The notes under the pieces are model-generated. The model saw nothing but the letters and a program-made list of their open reading frames with translations, searched no databases and was not told the origin of the DNA. A stretch of DNA of 64,000 nucleotides from assembly GCA_032164295.1 (NCBI GenBank), contig JAJHTX010000011.1:1798001-1862000 (forward strand), read 5' to 3'. Positions 22,290-33,134 of the stretch are shown piece after piece. The position numbers were made by a program, and so were the translations under genes. The first letter of the stretch is position 1, and each line of letters begins with the position of its first letter. Origin of the DNA: Inonotus obliquus. Lineage: Eukaryota > Basidiomycota > Agaricomycetes > Hymenochaetales > Hymenochaetaceae.

Positions 22290-24038
22290 ATGAATGTGCG
22301 AGATCGCGGCCGGTATCAGTAGTACCGGACGAGGGGGGTACAATTTAGATGCGTTGGGAGGGCCAGTACGTGGCGGTACAAAGTCGTACAGTCACAGACA
22401 AGTCGTCAAGAGAGAATAGTTGGGCCTGGCTGGATTGATGAGTGCAGGAGGCTATAGGTGATCGCTCAAGAGGCGAGGTATCAGGAGACGATCAATACCA
22501 AGACGAATCCGTTGATACCGAGATGTCTGGTGTCCGGTATAACGGTGGAGAGAACGAAGCAGTAGAGAAAGCGAGCTGAGGAAGTGTTTCTGATGGGACT
22601 GGTCGTGAGACGAGAGGCGAGGGTGACAAAGACGATAACGATGACTACTGGTATCGATACTGGCGACTACGAGACGAGACGAACGAACGGGGGCTTGAAC
22701 AAGATGAGCAAAACCCGGACCTTCACTCTGGAAGTTCCTCTCAGATTAGCTGGTTTGCTACAGTAGAACATGCAGGCTATAAATACCATAATACCGTAGC
22801 CATTCAAGATACCAAATGGGGGGTTTATACAAGTCGAATCGTACCGCAATCCGGTACAAGAAAGGGAACATAAAGTCGAATAGAATGTAATATTATAATC
22901 AGGGGAAACATAAGACGATGAATGAATAAGAAGTTTTATCAGGGGGTAGCTAAGAATAGCGTGGGACGAGACAAGAACCCAATGAAAACTCACGACGAGT
23001 GATACCAAGGTAGGGCGGCGGTACCGACGTCGACCAGCGCTAAAATAAGGACGTGTCTCAAGCTACCGCATGGGCGCTCCTGGCGATGTCCCTGTCGTAG
23101 GAGAAGCACGTCATCCTGATTTACCTTTGTTCCGGTATCATGATCCGTGCGGCGTCAGTCTGGGCATCTACCGATCGATCGGACGGCGTGCTCCAATGTT
23201 GACGTGTCGGTACAACCCAACCTTGGCAGTGGAGTACTCTACCGCTTGGTACCAATCAGTACCCTGGGATCGTCCCTGAGCATCAACGAGATCGCTCTAG
23301 CCCCTCGATATCGATCGGTACACGTTGCCTGACTCGACTGGGCATTGCTTGGCTTCCCCTCCGAGTCGGATCGATGGCCTCCTCCGAGATCGAAGCAGCA
23401 TATGGCAGACTTGAGTCATTTCCCAACCTTCCTCTCGACGTAGATCTCCGAGGGCGTGGTCTCGACCTAGCACACGTAACGAACTCCGGTACCGGAGCGG
23501 ACCATTGGTATCAACACCGGTATCATCGGTATCGATGCATGGCGGTTCAGAAGGGCATACCATCGGACTTGGAGCTTCGACCATGATCCAACTCTTCGCA
23601 GCAATGTATGGCAGACCGATTGCAGCTTTGTGAGCCTTTCCCTCTGGTATGGGCTGTCGAGGGCGTAGTACCGACTAGACGTGGACTATTAAGCGTCGGT
23701 ATCAGGATGGGTGGACGGTACGGTATCGGTATCATCGGTATTGAAGTCTGGTGGTTTGGTACTGTGATGGAAGACGGGCGTAGGGATTGGTGATTCGGTA
23801 TTGGCGCAGAAGTCTGGCTAAATGTATGCAGGACCAGTTCTCAATCGTTCTTAGCCTTGTCGAATCGCAGAAGCCTCGTACTTTGTTGGAACCGCAGGCG
23901 TAGATAGGACGGCAGAAGTACCGTGGTCCGAAGAGAAGTGAGAAGCGGTAGAATCGCAGAAGTATTGTTAATTGGAAGAAGCGGTAGAATCGCAGAATTA
24001 AGCCCATATCGATCGTAGCCTCCGGTATTACTCTTTAG
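22290..24038 (+). mobile_element. CGGTATC-rich element, copy 1
   Basis: 1.75 kb, flanked by GCG on both sides (22287-22289 and 24039-24041). It starts (A)TGAATGTGCGAGA and ends CGGTATTACTCTTTA, as in copy 2 (40257-42051) and copy 3 (63053 onward, reversed). There are no terminal inverted repeats or LTRs. Its most striking feature is about 30 occurrences of GGTATC/GATACC/GGTACC-type words over its length. Open frames exist but none resembles a known protein and none spans the element. It appears non-autonomous. It splits the end of the Med12-like gene. Confidence 0.75.
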
Positions 24039-24044
24039 CGGGTG

Positions 24045-24700
24045 CACCATCATCAGTCTAGACTTGTGCAAGTTTACTGTTGGATCTCATACCATACAAG
24101 ATTTTTTGAGAAAGGAAACAACTAGGATCAAAGTTGCCAGCCCCCTCCTCCTCCCGGGGGTGTGGGATGACAAGGAAGTAGAAACGGCACAACCTTGAGA
24201 GCCTGGGGCATGCATTGCTGTGTGCGGGGTCATGCCGCGAAGCATGACTGCCTGTTGGATAACTATCGACACGGCCGGCAGGGGAAGGTAGTCTCCATAG
24301 GTTCCGCTGGTGCAAGAAACTTCGGAGACTTGTGCAAACAACCCTCATCTTCTCTTCTTCACCGCTGTTGTTACTTGCCATCCTGGCTGAGGCTGGCTCC
24401 AACTACTTCGACAAGGATAGTTGGCACTCTGGACTAGGACAGGCTCTTCGCTCCTCTCGGGCAGCGAGTTTACATTTAGGGTTCCGCAGTGTACATATAC
24501 AGGTATGCGCATAAAGACAAGACACAGTACGGATTACAATCCGTGCTTTACGCTCCGTATTTTTTATTTTGGGGTGAGCTACGCAAATGCATTGGGAGTA
24601 TACGGCAATACGCCGTATATACGACACCAAGAAGGAAGTACACAATATAATAACAAGAAATAAGAGAGATGCTTTAAGAAGAGTGTGATCTGTCTTTTGA
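24045..24700. other. 3' end of Med12-like gene, then no supported gene
   Basis: Just after the element, a short frame ending GAPSSV and a TAG stop (24060) fits the original C-terminus of the upstream gene. The rest has overlapping frames on both strands with no recognised motif. A block near 24530-24640 with TACGGCGTATA words resembles 28050-28200 in composition only. Confidence 0.35.
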
Positions 24701-25477
24701 ACGTAGCTATTGTTTCACCAGCATAAGGGTTGTGATGGTCTCTGACCCCAGATGGGCACGACAGAGTGCACTAGTATCTCTGCCTCCTGAGAATACACGT
24801 TCTACGGGCAACTGAGGAGCCTGCAAAGATCATTAATTACATATTATTATGTCAAGAAGAAAGTTTTCGACTCACCTGGAATGGTATGGATCTCACATGC
24901 AAACTTTGACAAGTGAGGAAACTGAGCACAGTGTGCAGACCACCATGGAATTGGTTCTCCAACATCCTAAGACTTTTTGTGTTTCATACTGAAGTAAGTG
25001 ACGAGTTCGTCTAATGGACTGGTATCCTCCTCACTGCCATAACCAGCCATGAAAGCAAATACCATGCTCTTGGACAGGGATAGAGCATCATTGTTTTGGA
25101 CAGGATCCATGTTTGCACCCTTAGTGATTACAATATTTTGATGGCTCTGGTCCTTTGCTGAAGTACTTGAAGGATACCAAGCTGTAAAGCAATGTTCAAG
25201 TGACGACCTTGAGTCTTCAATAAGTTAATAAGCTGAAGCAAGGTGGGGTCTCCTTCTGCATCATCCTGAAGCTTTGTATATGAAATACGTAGATCTAGGA
25301 CTAATTTTTAAGACAAGTATCAAGTTGAGCGAGCAGAAGGGTCAGTTAGACTCATGGGCAGCCCATATAAAGAATGTCGAGGTATTGAAAAGAGTGAAGT
25401 AGTCTGAGAGTTTGCTGTTAGAAAAGCAATACAATTCACTATTACTAAGCCTGATTGATAACCGAAGTAACTCCAAT

Positions 25478-26215
25478 ATGAATTGGATACAGGAAAGGTT
25501 GAATGCGGTTACACGAGCACTACAACAGCCAATAATACCAGCAACACCAAGACCAGGAGTGTTACAGTATTGTAGCATATGTAGACCAGCACATGAGATA
25601 GCAGAAAGGCTACTTCGAGAGATACTGAAGGAAATAACATACTCAGCAATCGTCAAGGGACAATCGGACATTATGATTAGGAGACAATTCATTGTAATGA
25701 ACTATGAACCGAATACAACTGTACGGAAGGCTTATGAATGAGAAGTCAGGTTACTCTCATACGATAATCATTACTTCCTATTGGCAATAGGAATACGAAA
25801 CGTAGCTTCAGAACAAGATAATCACCAATGCGATGTAGCAGTACTAGACATCGATATACCATACAGGAATGAACCTGAACATATCGCAAGAGAGTCAGCT
25901 TACAAGTGGACCGACTACCTAGTCCAAAGACTTAAGCAATTACTGACAGGAGGAAGAACAGTTGTAGAAGTAAAGGAAGGTCGACATGGAGGAATAATAA
26001 GGATCAAAGGAATCCGAGGCAGATCACTAGCAGACATAGCAGTAGCACCAGGATACATTAGAGTGCAGCAAGTAATTAATAACATCGACACACCTGGGGC
26101 AATAACATTACCAAGATGGCGAAGTGTAGGAACACAGACAGAGCCGATACAGACACCCGTATGGCACGTGACCCAAACATTACCAAGTATGGCAGAGTTT
26201 GATCGACGGCTTTGA
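25478..26215 (+). pseudogene. U3-encoded CxxC protein, one nonsense codon
   Basis: About 245 aa from ATG 25478, in one frame except for a TGA at 25739-25741, compatible with CGA-to-TGA decay. A basic, Pro-containing N-terminus precedes YCSICRPAHEIAERLLREIL, which is a CxxC followed by a helix. The C-terminal half has HYFLLAIGIRNV, VAVLDIDIPYRNEPEHIA, RIKGIRGRSLADIAVAPGYI and a final PSMAEFDRRL. It shares layout and hydrophobic pattern with the 222-aa ORF at 16828-17496 but little identity. No known domain is recognised. A gag-derived or LTR-specific accessory protein is possible. Confidence 0.55.
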
Positions 26216-26495
26216 AGCCGATCACACGTTATGACCCTCGACCATATAATGCATTAGGGCAGCACCAGACTAAGTGGATGGGATAGATTACTAAGATGAG
26301 GACTGAAAGGTAATAGGAATATGACATAAGGTATTTAGAGTCATAGGAAAACAGGTATGACCGGAACCGATATGAACAAGTCATACGGCAATGCACAGCA
26401 GCTAGCATCAAGTATGACTAGGTCTGAAAGTAGTTACATTGAAGCGAACGGACCAACAGTAGATAATTCCTATACTAGGCAGGCATGTAAAATAG

Positions 26496-26504
26496 TATAA
26501 ATAG
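26496..26504 (+). promoter_or_regulatory. LTR TATA box (copy 2)
   Basis: TATAAATAG, positioned after the ORF and about 520 bp before the LTR end. It is conserved in place with 16381-16389. Confidence 0.6.
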
Positions 26505-27186
26505 GAGGCCATCGTAGGGCCAACCCAGCAGTTTAATCCAAGTCCAGAGACTCAGAGTAAACCTCACAGAAAGTCTCCAGTTGATCGATAAACAACCTCC
26601 GCACTAAGAACCCAATAAGTACTTGAGAGCGACACTCCTTAAGCTAATCAACAGTGTGAGTTGAAGCTTAGGTAAAATACGGATAGCAGCTAGACTGTCT
26701 CTCTCTATCGTCAGCCTGAGTGCTAATTGATCAAAGTGTGGTAAGCATTGATCTCTCATACCTCTCTTATCGTGTCCAACAAGTGTTAGTACAGACAGTT
26801 AAGGTTATCACTTAGTTATCAGTATAACTAACATTACGATAATAGTATTAGACCGCAGGCTACAGAAGTTGGTTGATAGTTGTTTTAGACGGAGCTTAAC
26901 ACATCCCCTAAGGTAGCTATTGATTCCACAGCTATAGTAGCATAGTGGATTTGGATTAACCCCTCTTTCGAGGCAACAACCAGATCTAGGCGCCGATCCT
27001 ACCAGATCAGCGCCCCCGAATTAACATTTGCGGTGTGCAGCAGTAAGACCTTTTCGAAGAAAGGAAGGTGAGTCGGATGGTAGTTCCTTAAGATAGTGTA
27101 GAACATATAGGTTGGTTAATCGAGTACTTACTTTCTGTATCCTCTTGACCTTCCTTGAGACGACTGTCATTCTTGGTAAATCGAGA

Positions 27187-27540
27187 CTAGCCTAAAAAAA
27201 TTACAATTAAATAGAGAATTAGAAGGAAACAAAAAGTACACACCTGTGAGGTGTCATCTGGTTCTTCACCATTCTCGCTAACATCACAAGAGACCACATC
27301 TGGGTTGAACTCTGTGTCGCAGCCACTGTTCCGAGATTCATCAGCGCCGTCCTCCACATCAGATAGAACATCAAAGCAGTTCGAAGTTTGTATCTTGCTC
27401 GGTCCAGTAGGTTGGTCAACTCCACAAAGCTTAAATGAGAGAATATGAGGACGTTTTTCAGAGACAATGTTACTTTCATCAACCTCATCGCAGTTTCGAC
27501 TTTTTGCGTGAGAGACAAGTTGAAATCCATCATTGCTCAT
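27187..27540 (-). CDS. 5' exon(s) upstream of the hAT gene, unknown
   Basis: The frame begins at an ATG near 27540 (MSNDGFQLVSHAK) and runs as a polar, acidic protein to DDTSQ, where GTGTGTAC provides a donor site. A downstream exon near 27130-27190 (ASLDLPRMTVVSRKVKRIQ) leads toward the hAT coding part, so it may be the N-terminus of that transposase. No BED zinc finger is visible, so it could also be another gene's start. Confidence 0.35.
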   Translation of the reverse strand: MSNDGFQLVSHAKSRNCDEVDESNIVSEKRPHILSFKLCGVDQPTGPSKIQTSNCFDVLSDVEDGADESRNSGCDTEFNPDVVSCDVSENGEEPDDTSQVCTFCFLLILYLIVIFLG

Positions 27541-27589
27541 TGTAAAGACCAAGCGGCAAGTGAAGAGAAGTGTTGAACTATTCAATTCT

Positions 27590-28260
27590 AATATGTCCTT
27601 GAATACCTACACTAATACCGTATAAGTATCTAAAAATATTGTTTTTTGACTGAGGCTCGTGTTCTGCAATGCGACGTGCATTGTGTCTCTCCAAGATTCA
27701 TGTTCTGCAATGCAATATGCTATGAGCATCCACTTCATGTGGACTGTGTGATGTGAGTATGCACCTCCCAGCTACATATATCAATACCCCTTACCACTGA
27801 AGACTGGGTCTGCAACGTGCAATCAGGATGACCAGAAGATAATAATGTGAACACAGCATGATGGATACCTGATCTTCAATGTGGAGTGATATCAGTAAAA
27901 CAATGTCCATTCTGTTCAATAAACAAGCTACTACTTACCTGTTGAGAGTGACCCTAGCCTTGCAGACACGCCAACAAGAAGATAGGGGCATGTGGGAGAG
28001 AACGAGCATGTCATGGACACAGCTGATCGCGCAGCTGATCACTAGCACATGACCGTATGTCGTATAGGCCGTATGCGGTCATTTACGCCCAAATTTGGAT
28101 TTCTTGATGCAGAACATGGACCGTGCAATACAGGTCCATAAAGTAAGTCCTATTCCTCCATACGATTACAGAGTGTTCCATATACGTACAGCCCATTTCC
28201 GTACTTTATGCTATGCTGTGGAACCCTATTTACATTTGAGATCAAGCATCCACAGTTTCT
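27590..28260. other. No supported gene
   Basis: Contains repeated GTTCTGCAATGC words near 27660-27715 and a CGTATG-rich block at 28050-28200, but no coding chain or clear transposon ends. Confidence 0.4.
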
Positions 28261-28278
28261 TCACGATGACTTGACCAG

Positions 28279-28797
28279 ATGGTCAGAGTAGCAGGTCCGA
28301 GTCCCAGTAATCACAGCAAACAGCTCAGAGGACGTCGTCTGAACCAAAACCAGGTCAACAGGATTTTCTCAGATGCATTGAGCTCAAGATGCCGAAATGG
28401 CAAAGCATTCGTTGACAATAGTGCAGACAGCATCAAAGATCCTGACCAGAGCTTAGAACAAAGAGCTAAGAGGAGCAACAGAGTATAGGCAACCAAGAAT
28501 CATCATTCTGAAGGCCTAAACATTACTCTTGCAACTCCAGATGGGGAGATCAACTCTGGTGCAGTCCATTGTATACTTCCGAATGGATTGCCAGCATTCG
28601 TCACTGTGAATATTGGAGTAACCTCATCCAGCAGCTTGCTCAGTGCAAAGTCAGCGATTGTTGGCCCACAATACTCCTCTCCTAGAGGTCATACAATATC
28701 AGCACAACAGTACGCATGTACTAAGGCAGATTCACACTCCATTGTATCTATGAAGGTAGCAGAGTCCATATGCCATCACAGTCAGCTAACAGCATGA
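28279..28797 (+). pseudogene. Coding-like Ser-rich ORF with an internal stop
   Basis: One frame stays open from 28279 to 28797 except for a TAG at 28486-28488. The product is Ser/Ala-rich with segments such as ITLATPDGEINSGAVHCIL and GLPAFVTVNIGVTSSSSLL. No family is recognised and no introns are needed. It could be a decayed gene or a chance frame. Confidence 0.25.
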
Positions 28798-28980
28798 GCT
28801 AGACAATGGCAATGCTGCACACGGAACCCGGAACCTGTGCGTGAAACAAAGGTTACCATCCGAAAACCCTCCTAAATGCTCTGCTTCTCCAGATATGAAG
28901 CTGAGCAACGGAGCAACTTATTTACACACCAAACATCATCCACAATAGCTCACTTAAGCTCGTGCTTCCCAGAGGCCATT

Positions 28981-29633
28981 GCTAGAGCTCTATAGCAGAT
29001 TGGATACAGATACGCCGGATCCGCTATCCACCCGGATGCAGATAAGTTTTGGAGGGCAAATATCTGGGTGGATATATACACGCAGAACCGGATATGACAT
29101 TAGAAATCCACCGTATCTGTGCTTATATGCCATCTACCCTGGGGGACTCAAGGATGACAAAATAATAATGAAATACATGGAGTTTAATTAGTTGAATGAC
29201 CCTCCAAAGAGCCAAAACCTTTTGGTAAGCTGGAGTTTGTGTTCATTTTACTAGGTTTCCATGTCATGTCAAGTAATTGAACCCTAGAAAATGATTAGTC
29301 AGACGTTTCTGCCAAGAAACTGGTTAGGTGACAGTGAGATTACACATTTGCACCTTCACCAATCACTATGTTTACCATTCGTTGACATTGTGTTGTCTCA
29401 AAAGCACTGATGGCACTTCATTATATGTACGTTGGAAGGTCCTAGGCCATTGTTTTGCCCTTTAAGTAAAATATTAACCTTGATCGTGGATATGCCAGAT
29501 ATGCCTTATACAATACGTGCGGAACTGGATCTGATAGCAACTATGAAATATCCGGGCGGATATATACACCCAGATGCGGATGTGACTGAAAATATCCGCG
29601 CGTATCTTATAAGATATGCTGCAGAGCCCTAGC
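28981..29633. mobile_element. TIR element (MITE-like), ~650 bp
   Basis: Inverted ends of about 50 imperfect bp: GCTAGAGCTCTATAGCAGAT on the left against GCTAGGGCTCTGCAGCATAT (reverse complement of the right end). Inner blocks related by GGATATATAC and CCGGAT words lie at 29000-29100 and 29520-29610. There is no coding capacity. The target duplication is unclear (CATT left, CGTT right). Confidence 0.55.
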
Positions 29634-29716
29634 CGTTGCTGGTGTCTTGCATCTGGAAACTGGCAGTCTCAGTCTTCTCGTCGCCATCTTGTGTCACAAC
29701 AAAATCATAACACTAA

Positions 29717-29908
29717 GGCCCCGCTTGGCTGCACCTGTTAGCTAATGGGGAGCCTCGTTAACTGACTTGTCACAGGCTGTCACAGGGCTCTTTTGCAGGC
29801 AATGCGATCCATCGCATCACACTTTTTGTCACTTCCTGTTAGCTAACCTCACTTACCAAATTTCCCATACACCAAAAAGTTAGCTAACAGGTGCAGCCAA
29901 GCGGGGCC
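29717..29908. mobile_element. Tourist-like (PIF/Harbinger) MITE
   Basis: 192 bp with near-perfect TIRs of about 27 bp (GGCCCCGCTTGGCTGCACCT..) flanked by TAA on both sides (29714-29716 and 29909-29911). TAA duplications and GGCC..TTGG termini are typical of Tourist-type MITEs. It lies 120 bp upstream of the FunK1-like ORF. Confidence 0.8.
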
Positions 29909-30028
29909 TAACACTGTGTTACTAACAGAGTCACTACTTACTTGAATGTCACACGCCACACATGATTGGCGACTGTGACCACTCGCGATTGATTGAGTGT
30001 TGATTGCTGTTGACCTTTGCCATTCACA

Positions 30029-30799
30029 ATGTCTGATACTGATGTACTGCCCTTGGCCCCTTCTGGCTCCTTTATCCACTCAACACCATTCTTAAATAAT
30101 CTCTCGGCTTGTAGCCAGGATGTTTCCTTTGAAGCCACTGTCCCTTTCGTCAACCAACATGTCAAACATGATATCCACGATGCGAAGACAATCAAGATCA
30201 GCCTTTTCCTCAGGGGACTGGGAGCAACAAAGCAAGAAATTGCAGAGAATGATGAGGATGTTAGAGCTATCGCTGTGTCTCACAAGGTGCAGGAATTGCA
30301 GGGGACTTACTGCCAGAAAATGACGAATGAGGTGGAGCGGTATGGGCTATTCTGCAATCTAGCAAACCACATTATTGACAGATTCGAGAAGGTAAAAATT
30401 GTTTTCATTTGGAATGACCCAAGGTATATCAATGGAGTGTACAACAGCAAACGAAAACCAGACACCATTGCTGTGCTGAAGGATCACAAGAATGTCATCG
30501 ATGGATACTGGAAGGACTACAATAAAAATGGACCTCCCAGAAATGATGAGGGTGGAAAACGTAAGGATTCTGGTGGCAGAAAGAAAGCTGAAGAACCATT
30601 TGTTCCATGGAACTGGGGAGACATCTGTTTTGTTGCCAAGTTCAAGAAGAACCATGATGCAATACTTTTTGGCAAGTTATTTTCCTCCGCTCTCAAATCT
30701 GGAGCAGATATTGGTTCCGGTGATCCATCAAGTGCTGGTGCACCATCGATTACACGTAAGCCTCTAGGTAGCAAAGTTTCATGTAAGATGGCAGCATAG
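30029..30799 (+). CDS. FunK1-like kinase, N-terminal region only
   Basis: 256 aa from ATG 30029. It shows the N-terminal layout of fungal FunK1-type kinases: a polar start, a helical region (residues ~40-110), then KIVFIWNDPRYINGVYNSKR and KPDTIAVL at ~125-150, a Lys/Gly-rich linker, and VPWNWGDICFVAKFKKN at ~195-212, like the W-d-i..v-EFK signature. In the family a kinase domain follows; here the frame stops after KMAA and no GxGxxG, HRD or DFG motifs appear downstream. The following DNA (30800-31225) resembles 34690-35095 and has another coding-like frame. It is probably a truncated member. A Tourist-like MITE sits in its promoter region. Confidence 0.5.
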   Translation: MSDTDVLPLAPSGSFIHSTPFLNNLSACSQDVSFEATVPFVNQHVKHDIHDAKTIKISLFLRGLGATKQEIAENDEDVRAIAVSHKVQELQGTYCQKMTNEVERYGLFCNLANHIIDRFEKVKIVFIWNDPRYINGVYNSKRKPDTIAVLKDHKNVIDGYWKDYNKNGPPRNDEGGKRKDSGGRKKAEEPFVPWNWGDICFVAKFKKNHDAILFGKLFSSALKSGADIGSGDPSSAGAPSITRKPLGSKVSCKMAA

Positions 30800-31225
30800 G
30801 CAGGCATTCGGACAAGGTCGACAAGATTCTCAAAGGAGCCTTGGATGACAGCATAAAGTGCGAGAAGAATTGTGACTTTGACGACCAGGAGCACAAGGAA
30901 GCCATGTTTGTGTTTTGTGATAATGTCATGCCCTTCACTCTATTTGTGAAAGGAGATGGCGCATCCTCATCCTCGCTTTGATTCTGAAGTAGCCATCAGA
31001 AGGCTGAATGCGAAGAGTAACAGTTTGGACATACCTATCACTCCAACCAAGACCTGTTGTCAGCCCCAAACTCTCCTTCAGAAGCTTTCCGTCACGGTGG
31101 CAGCAGCGACATCTATCTGTATCTCGCTCGTCCTTGAACAAACCAGACTTTGTCATCACTGATCCAAATGATGCTACAAGACATGCCACAGTCAGCACAA
31201 AACTACAAAAGATACTCGACTAAAC
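30780..31225 (+). repeat. Duplicated segment A (pair with 34680-35095)
   Basis: Same orientation as 34680-35095 and clearly alignable, with scattered substitutions and a small indel. Both read GACAAGGTCGACAAGATTCT and end TACTCGACTAAACC. One plus frame contains KNCDFD and AMFVFCDN / AMLVFRDN, so it derives from coding sequence following the FunK1-like N-terminus. Confidence 0.7.
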
Positions 31226-31929
31226 CTATAAGTGCACTGGTTGACGTCATCGACTTGTTTTTGAGAAAACTCTCCATGGACTCAATCCGTTGTCAGGCCA
31301 GGATATTGCCTGGACATAAACAATCGTAATATTGGCACGCTTTACACTATCGGAAGCAAGAACATAGTAGGACATCAGAAAGGATAAACAAGAAATATCG
31401 GACGTCGCAGTAACTCGTAATTCTGCACACAAGTTAGCAAATCGAAAGCCGATGGAAAGTGCCAAGCTTACTATCAAGCGTTGAGCACAACTCGTCTAGT
31501 AACAAGCACCGGTACCCACTCGACCCACTCCTCCTCGATCATGATAGTCGTCTCCACAAATACTCTTCGTGCTATTAAGCATAAAGATCGCAAAGTGTCG
31601 AGAAAGTAACTCACTGAATCGGGTTAGAGGAAGCGCGACGATACACAAAAGTCAGCCTGAGAAGTTCAGAAGCGTGGCAGAGCAGATGGTGAAGTTGTGC
31701 ACGAAGTCGTGAAGGTGGCATTAGAACAAAGAATTGCAGAAAAGGAACTCGAGCGGCGATAGATAAACAAACCATTCTTTATATGGTCACGCTCTAGAAG
31801 CAGAAATGAAGGTTCAAGAACCACCGGTTGCACCATTCATTTGGTCTTATCTGAGAAGCCATCCGATACATCGCTCTGGAAAAACCAAAGACCACAGTCC
31901 AGATACCAAAAACCAAATAAGCCCAAACT

Positions 31930-32340
31930 GGGTAATCGATTATATCATCCATCAGGTCATCGATTATATCATCCATCAAGTAATCGATTATATCATTCAT
32001 TAGGTCATCGATTATCTCATCCATCAAGTAATCGATTATATCATCCATTAGGTCATTCATCAAGTCATCGATTAGATCATCGATCAGGTCATCACCTTGA
32101 ACCATATTCTGGACTCATCAATTGATTCATTGATGACACATCATTCATCAAGTAACTCATTGATGCGCATCATTCATCAAATAACTCATTGATGCACAGC
32201 ATCTATCAAGTAATTCATTGATGCACAGCATTCATCAAATCATGCATTGATGCACATCACTCATCAATTAATTCATTGATGCGCATCATTCATCAAATAA
32301 CTCATTGATACATTGATACATATCACTTGATTTGGAGTGT
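31930..32340. repeat. U3 minisatellites: ATCGATTATATCAT and CATTGATG units
   Basis: First about seven imperfect ~22-bp units containing ATCGATTATATCATCCATCA, then about eight ~30-bp units containing ACTCATTGATGC..CATCATTCATCA. Both are in U3 upstream of the probable TATA. The second is also present, reversed, near 63000-63050. Confidence 0.85.
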
Positions 32341-32469
32341 TTGATGCATAGCTTTGGAAGGAGATATCAAATTTTGATGATGTGGTTGATGCAGATCTAT
32401 TTTTAGCTTATGCTGTGGATTATGTAAATTGGTCTTGGAATTAGTATTTAAGGACCAGCATGTAGCCCC

Positions 32470-32590
32470 CCAGAGGAATATAGAATTAACTCCCCATAGA
32501 AATAACTCCCCATAGAATTAACTCCCCATAGAATTAACTCCCCATAGAAATAACTCCCCATAGAATTAACTCCCCATAGAATAACTCACC
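32470..32590. repeat. Minisatellite AGAATTAACTCCCCAT
   Basis: Seven consecutive ~16-17-bp units (AGAATTAACTCCCCAT or AGAAATAACTCCCCAT). They begin just after the probable promoter, so they would lie in the transcribed leader of the LTR. Confidence 0.9.
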
Positions 32591-33134
32591 AGAGTTCTCC
32601 CCCAGAACAAGACAAGCTCACATCACTCTGTGACCTCTTGTCACACCATTTGCAAGTCAAGTCAAGGTTTCGTCGCATACAGTTGACCACAGCTTAAGAC
32701 TGGGTAACTGCATTGCTCAAGGACTAGTTTGGTACTAGTCAAAGGTATTGTATCGCCTCTGTTCCAATTGGACATTGGTGATAAACTCCCTCTCAAAGTC
32801 GATATCTAATAACTCGAGACTTCGAGTGTGTGTGTCCCTCTAGACATTGACATCTATTCTGCATAGCTTGTCATTGCCTACCTCGGTGTGGACAATTTAA
32901 TTGCTCCTCACCCACGGTGACCTATCACTCACTTTCAAGAGAATTGGATAAAGACTCATCTCTCACTCACTCTACATCTCTACTTGAACTCGAATCCCTC
33001 AACCCTCCAACTACAACAAGTTGCCCATAGCTTCAACGAACAACTGGGAAGACTACCCGCCTAGATAATTAGACCGGTTGACTCAGTGGGAGTGTACTTG
33101 GTTATTTAACAGCCAATACCATCCCAGCACGACA

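Larger units (their letters stand above)
25416..27026 (+). mobile_element. Solo LTR with an ORF in U3 (copy 2)
   Basis: 1611 bp, starting TGTTAGAAAAGC and ending TTAACA, with a perfect TTTGC duplication (25411-25415 and 27027-27031). Removing it rejoins the hAT reading frame, so both boundaries are secure. It contains an ORF (25478-26215), then TATAAATAG at 26496-26504, then about 520 bp of R-U5 ending in a GGCGCC..GCGCCC inverted repeat. Confidence 0.85.
24707..27187 (-). pseudogene. hAT-superfamily transposase, split by a solo LTR
   Basis: The 3' part (24707-24820 and 24876 to about 25100, joined by a 55-nt GTGAG..TGCAG intron) encodes the hAT C-terminal dimerisation region. This has PIPWWSAHCAQFPHLSKFAC, then PVERVFSGGRDTSALCRAHL, and ends TLMLVKQ. 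The 5' part (about 27032-27187) ends in LTAAHRK, and the reading resumes past the LTR as LSDYFTLF. That is the expected hAT order (a KLS-YY segment upstream of the dimerisation domain), so the LTR at 25416-27026 inserted into the open frame. A TAG at 24967-24969 (from CAG) and a stop near 25340 show further decay. hAT transposases cut and paste DNA with 8-bp target duplications. The element's own TIRs were not found. Confidence 0.75.
31291..33134 (+). mobile_element. Solo LTR, TGTCAGGCC..CAGCACGACA family (second copy)
   Basis: 1844 bp starting TGTCAGGCCAGG and ending CCAGCACGACA, with a perfect 4-bp CCGT duplication (31287-31290 and 33135-33138). The empty site can be seen in the related sequence near 37650-37690, where ACTCAATCC runs straight into ATTACTTG. 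AGTATTTAAGG near 32440 is a likely core promoter. U3 holds two minisatellites (31930-32340 and 32470-32590). No protein is encoded. Confidence 0.85.

Noticed and set aside
31806..32125. ORFs through the ATCGATTATATCAT minisatellite
   Set aside because: Open frames in low-complexity tandem repeats; they lie in LTR U3 and have repeat-derived His/Asp-rich translations.
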